A stretch of 8,542 nucleotides of DNA. It comes from CAVLCC01 sp963624975. GTDB lineage: Bacteria > Actinomycetota > Coriobacteriia > Coriobacteriales > CADBOM01. The stretch spans positions 1-8,542 of the forward strand of contig CAVFRF010000072.1 of assembly GCA_963624975.1 (NCBI GenBank). Reading direction: 5' to 3'. The translations under genes and the position numbers were made by a program. Positions 6,549 through 8,542 of this stretch are shown one piece after another (position 1 is the first letter of the stretch; each line of letters starts with the position of its first letter). The notes beneath the pieces were generated by a model. That model made no database searches, had not been told where the DNA came from, and was given only the letters and a program-made list of their open reading frames with translations.

Positions 6549-6636
6549 GGATGTCTCCTCGTGTCTCACGGGTATGATTGTCGCACATGCCCGCGCCTTG
6601 GAGAGGTTCGACTTTATATCGAAGGGAAAGCGAAGG

Positions 6637-7623
6637 ATGGATCCACGCTGCGAAGCCGGCACGATCGACCGGCTCTACAAGATTTACGAAGACTGCACGC
6701 TATGCCCCCGCGAGTGCCATGCAAACAGGCGGGCGGGACAGCTGGGCTTTTGCGGCGCGTCCGACAAGGTGAGGGTGGCCCGCGCCGCGCTGCACTTTTG
6801 GGAAGAACCGCCCATTTCGGGCGACAACGGCTCGGGCACGGTGTTCTTCGCGCACTGCCAGCTGCAATGCGTGTACTGCCAGAACGCGCGGATCTCGCGC
6901 TCGCGCATCGATGCCGCCGCGAACCCCTGGGCCAGCGTCGAGGTAGATGCCGGCATGCTCGCGCGCATCTTCATAGACCTCGAATCGCAGGGGGCCAACA
7001 ACGTCAACCTGGTGTCGGCCACGCAGTACCTGCCCACGGTGGCCGATGCCATCGTGCAGGCGCGCGACATGGGCCTCGCGATTCCGGTGGTGTACAACAC
7101 CGGCGGCTACGAGAGCGTCGCGACCCTGAGGGCCATAAGCGGCCTCGTGGACGTGTACCTCGCCGACTTCAAGCACTGGAGCAGCAGCGCGGCGGCCCGC
7201 TACGCGCATGCGTCCGACTACCCCGAGGTGGCGAGGCGGGCCATCGCCGAGATGGTGGTGCAAACCGGCGCTCCCGACTACATGGAGATGCCCACGGGCG
7301 AGGTGGTGCTCGAGCGCGGCACCATCGTGCGCCATCTGCTGCTGCCCGGACAGCTTGACGACGCCGAGAGCATCGTGCGCTACTTGGGGTCGGAGTACGG
7401 CAGCGAGGTGGTGGTGAGCCTCATGAGCCAGTTCGTGCCCATGGCAGACCCCGACGCATACCCCGAGATAGCCTGCAAGGTCGACATGGTGGACTACGAC
7501 AACCTGGTGGACCTGGCGTGCGCGTTCGACTTCGACGAGTGCTTCATCCAGGAAGAGGAGTCGGCCGAGGCAGAGTACATCCCGAGCTTCGACGGCCAGG
7601 GAGTCCTGAACGCCGCCGAGTGA
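6637..7623 (+). CDS. PflX-like radical SAM protein (COG1313 type)
   Basis: A 328-aa cytoplasmic radical S-adenosylmethionine protein related to pyruvate formate-lyase activating enzymes; the substrate is unknown for this subgroup. The cluster motif is CQLQCVYC (C74, C78, C81; CX3CX2C) in FFAHCQLQCVYCQN. Upstream is a second cysteine set, CTLCPREC plus GFC (C20, C23, C27, C39), typical of the PflX branch, which may bind another metal or Fe-S cluster. Other family blocks are NNVNLVSATQYLP (121-133), PVVYNTGGYES (150-160), DVYLADFKHW (172-181) and LLLPGQLDD (234-242). The last ~15 residues are poorly constrained. The start ATG at 6637 is preceded by GAAGGG (6621-6626), with GAAGG directly abutting. 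An in-frame ATG at 6574 has a weaker site and would intrude on the larB upstream region. The open frame runs back to 4936, antisense to larBC; that part is not credible. Confidence 0.9.
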   Translation: MDPRCEAGTIDRLYKIYEDCTLCPRECHANRRAGQLGFCGASDKVRVARAALHFWEEPPISGDNGSGTVFFAHCQLQCVYCQNARISRSRIDAAANPWASVEVDAGMLARIFIDLESQGANNVNLVSATQYLPTVADAIVQARDMGLAIPVVYNTGGYESVATLRAISGLVDVYLADFKHWSSSAAARYAHASDYPEVARRAIAEMVVQTGAPDYMEMPTGEVVLERGTIVRHLLLPGQLDDAESIVRYLGSEYGSEVVVSLMSQFVPMADPDAYPEIACKVDMVDYDNLVDLACAFDFDECFIQEEESAEAEYIPSFDGQGVLNAAE

Positions 7624-7674
7624 GCGGGACCTAGGTGCCGCGTCGCGGGGAAGCGTTGAGCGACATTGCACGAG

Positions 7675-7742
7675 AAGCCCGCTAAGCCCGCTAAGCCCGC
7701 TAAGCCCGCTAAGCCCGCCGTGCCCGCCGTGCCCGCTATGCC
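7675..7742. repeat. 9-bp tandem repeat, seven copies
   Basis: The unit AAGCCCGCT repeats four times exactly (7675-7710). It is followed by AAGCCCGCC, GTGCCCGCC and GTGCCCGCT, and a partial ATGCC ending at 7742. The copies therefore decay in one direction toward the neighbouring array. Nine bases keep the reading frame, so minus-strand frames give Gly-rich GLA or GLS repeats, but no start signal supports translation. It is likely a variable-number (slippage-prone) repeat. Confidence 0.9.
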
Positions 7743-8000
7743 ACAGAATTGAGGTTCTGCCTTCGCTCGCACGCGACCTGCTGATTTTCTGCCGCGATTT
7801 TGAGGTTCTGCCTCCATATGCATTGCGAGGTATCCTTGCGCGCCACAGAATTGAGGCTCTGCCTCGTCCTGGTGTACAAGTATTGAGGTTTTGCCTGCTG
7901 CAGAGGGTCGAGCGACATGCTCGGAGAGGCAAAACCTCAAAATCGCGGCAGAATAATGCCACCTGGCGTGCGAGCGAAGGCGAAACCTCAAAAACGCGGC
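7740..8000. repeat. Array of 51-bp repeats with inverted copies (BIME/REP-like)
   Basis: Core motif GAGGTTYTGCC, usually preceded by GCCGCGATTTT or GCCACAGAATT. Plus-oriented copies have cores at 7751-7761, 7802-7812, 7853-7863 and 7885-7895; the first three are exactly 51 bp apart and the fourth is 32 bp on. Minus-oriented copies have cores at 7928-7938 and 7979-7989, again 51 bp apart. The first two copies form a long inverted repeat with the last two: 7749-7774 against 7966-7991 (24 of 26 match) and 7787-7814 against 7926-7953 (27 of 28), separated in each arm by 12 unmatched bases. I know of no named family that it matches. Confidence 0.85.
7883..7940. repeat. Central perfect hairpin of the repeat array
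   Basis: TTGAGGTTTTGCCT (7883-7896) is a perfect inverted repeat of AGGCAAAACCTCAA (7927-7940), 14 bp with a 30-nt interior. The interior has its own small stem, CGAGC/GCTCG around GACAT. It is the tightest hairpin in the array. Since it lies between convergent genes, it could stop or stabilise transcripts from either side. It competes with the longer-range pairing of the outer repeats. Confidence 0.75.
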
Positions 8001-8013
8001 ATCGGCCTTCGCG

Positions 8014-8542
8014 CTAGCTGCCCACGGGGATCACTATGTCGGTGCCCTCCGGGGGAGCAGTGCGCTGAATCGGGGCCGATTGCGAATCGGACGACGAATC
8101 GGGGGCCTGGGTGGTGAAGAACGCCGCCGCCGTTGCGAGCACGGCGAGCAACGCCACGAAGGCCACGCGTTTTGCGACTTTGGAGCGGCGGCACGTTCTT
8201 GGGGGCGCTGCGCTGCTGGGGCGGTGTTCTTTGTGAGAGAGGGCTGCGGTGCCGGAAACCTTGCCCTCACGCGCGCATGGGCGAGCAAGACCTTCTTTCG
8301 AGGAGAACGTTGCATCTGCGGGCGTTGCTGCCGGGCGTTGCGCGGCAAGTTTCCCGTCCAACGCGGCGGAGAGGTCGAAGGCCACCTGGCGCGGGGTCTG
8401 GTAGCGCTCCTCTGGCTCGAAGGCGCACATCTTCTGCAAGATTGCCTCGAGCGCGCTGGCACCACCGTCGCCCAGCGAGTCCCGCAGCTTCTCGCGCACC
8501 TGGTCGCCGAGCTGCAGCGGCTCGCCTGCCATGCGGCGCGCC
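8014..8542 (-). CDS. Ser/Thr protein kinase, C-terminal part (truncated by window edge)
   Basis: The frame stays open through position 8542, so the N-terminus lies beyond the window; 172 residues follow the first in-window Met, which need not be the start. Residues ~1-60 resemble the end of a bacterial Hanks-type Ser/Thr kinase domain (PknB/StkP group): LEAILQKMCAFEPEERYQTP matches the usual C-lobe ending with its conserved Arg (R43). A Pro/Ala/Ser-rich and basic linker (~62-121) follows, then one membrane helix (VAFVALLAVLATAAAFF, ~123-139) and a ~33-residue external tail (PDSSSDSQSAPIQRT to the C-terminus). No PASTA sensor domain is present, unlike PknB. ATP-binding and catalytic-loop motifs are outside the window, so activity cannot be judged. 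The stop TAG at 8014-8016 is 13 nt from the repeat array. Confidence 0.8.
   Translation of the reverse strand, partial: ARRMAGEPLQLGDQVREKLRDSLGDGGASALEAILQKMCAFEPEERYQTPRQVAFDLSAALDGKLAAQRPAATPADATFSSKEGLARPCAREGKVSGTAALSHKEHRPSSAAPPRTCRRSKVAKRVAFVALLAVLATAAAFFTTQAPDSSSDSQSAPIQRTAPPEGTDIVIPVGS

Larger units (their letters stand above)
7624..8013. other. Repeat-filled convergent intergenic region
   Basis: This is 390 bp with no credible gene, lying between the stop codons of the plus-strand radical SAM gene and the minus-strand kinase gene. It is nearly filled by a 9-bp tandem repeat (7675-7742) and an array of six GAGGTTYTGCC-type motifs (7740-8000). GAGCGACAT occurs at 7658-7666 and again inside the array at 7910-7918, within a longer similar stretch. 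Several open frames cross the region on both strands but only translate the repeats. No canonical terminator with a T-tract is visible; the repeat hairpins may serve that role for both genes. Confidence 0.75.

Noticed and set aside
4936..6636. N-terminal extension of the radical SAM protein across larBC on the opposite strand
   Set aside because: It would overlap two well-supported genes and has no homology-like features. The family begins near the ATG at 6637.
6700..7991. Minus-strand open frames encoding collagen-like Gly-rich and AEPQFCG-type repeat proteins
   Set aside because: They are translations of the DNA repeats and of the antisense of the radical SAM gene, with no ribosome binding site. 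The 9- and 51-bp units are multiples of three, which keeps frames open by chance.
7740..8000. CRISPR array
   Set aside because: The repeats are degenerate, some are inverted, one spacing is 32 rather than 51 bp, the intervals partly resemble each other, and no cas genes are in view.

Overview
This 8.5-kb window is high-GC bacterial chromosome. Frequent GTG/TTG-capable starts, strong GGAGG ribosome binding sites, tightly packed genes and the gene families present fit an actinobacterium. From the family mix (larBC, a PflX-like radical SAM protein, a CwlO/PcsB-like M23 hydrolase, a membrane Ser/Thr kinase) and the look of the intergenic repeats, my best guess is class Coriobacteriia (Eggerthellaceae-like). 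That placement is inference, not a database result.

Layout. Positions 1-468 hold no convincing gene but contain a nested inverted-repeat structure (27-134). Next is a secreted coiled-coil M23 peptidoglycan hydrolase (+, 469-1536). A tRNA-Asp(GTC) follows on the minus strand (1727-1803), with a clear sigma70-type promoter (1838-1866) and a rho-independent terminator (1688-1715). An HAD-IB phosphatase (+, 2057-2770) has a consensus -10 box. A 498-residue protein (+, 2874-4370) has an AAA+-like C-terminal half whose Walker A, Walker B and sensor-1 residues all appear lost. A strong terminator (4431-4481) separates it from the converging larBC pair (-, 4504-6548), which makes two of the enzymes for the nickel-pincer nucleotide (NPN) cofactor of lactate racemase-type enzymes. 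Head-to-head with larB is a PflX-like radical SAM protein (+, 6637-7623). The window ends with the C-terminal part of a membrane-anchored Ser/Thr protein kinase (-, 8014 to beyond 8542).

The 390-bp convergent gap between the radical SAM gene and the kinase (7624-8013) is the most unusual DNA here. It holds seven 9-bp tandem repeats, then six copies of a GAGGTTYTGCC-centred motif. The first three copies are exactly 51 bp apart. The last two are inverted, also 51 bp apart, and make a large imperfect inverted repeat with the first two. This is not a CRISPR array. It looks like an undescribed BIME/REP-like repeat family.

Functionally, larB and larC form a translationally coupled operon (ATGA overlap), but larE and larA are not in the window. 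The M23 hydrolase and the kinase both belong to cell-envelope biology but are not adjacent. The degenerate AAA+ protein and the inverted 51-bp array are the best candidates for something not previously described.
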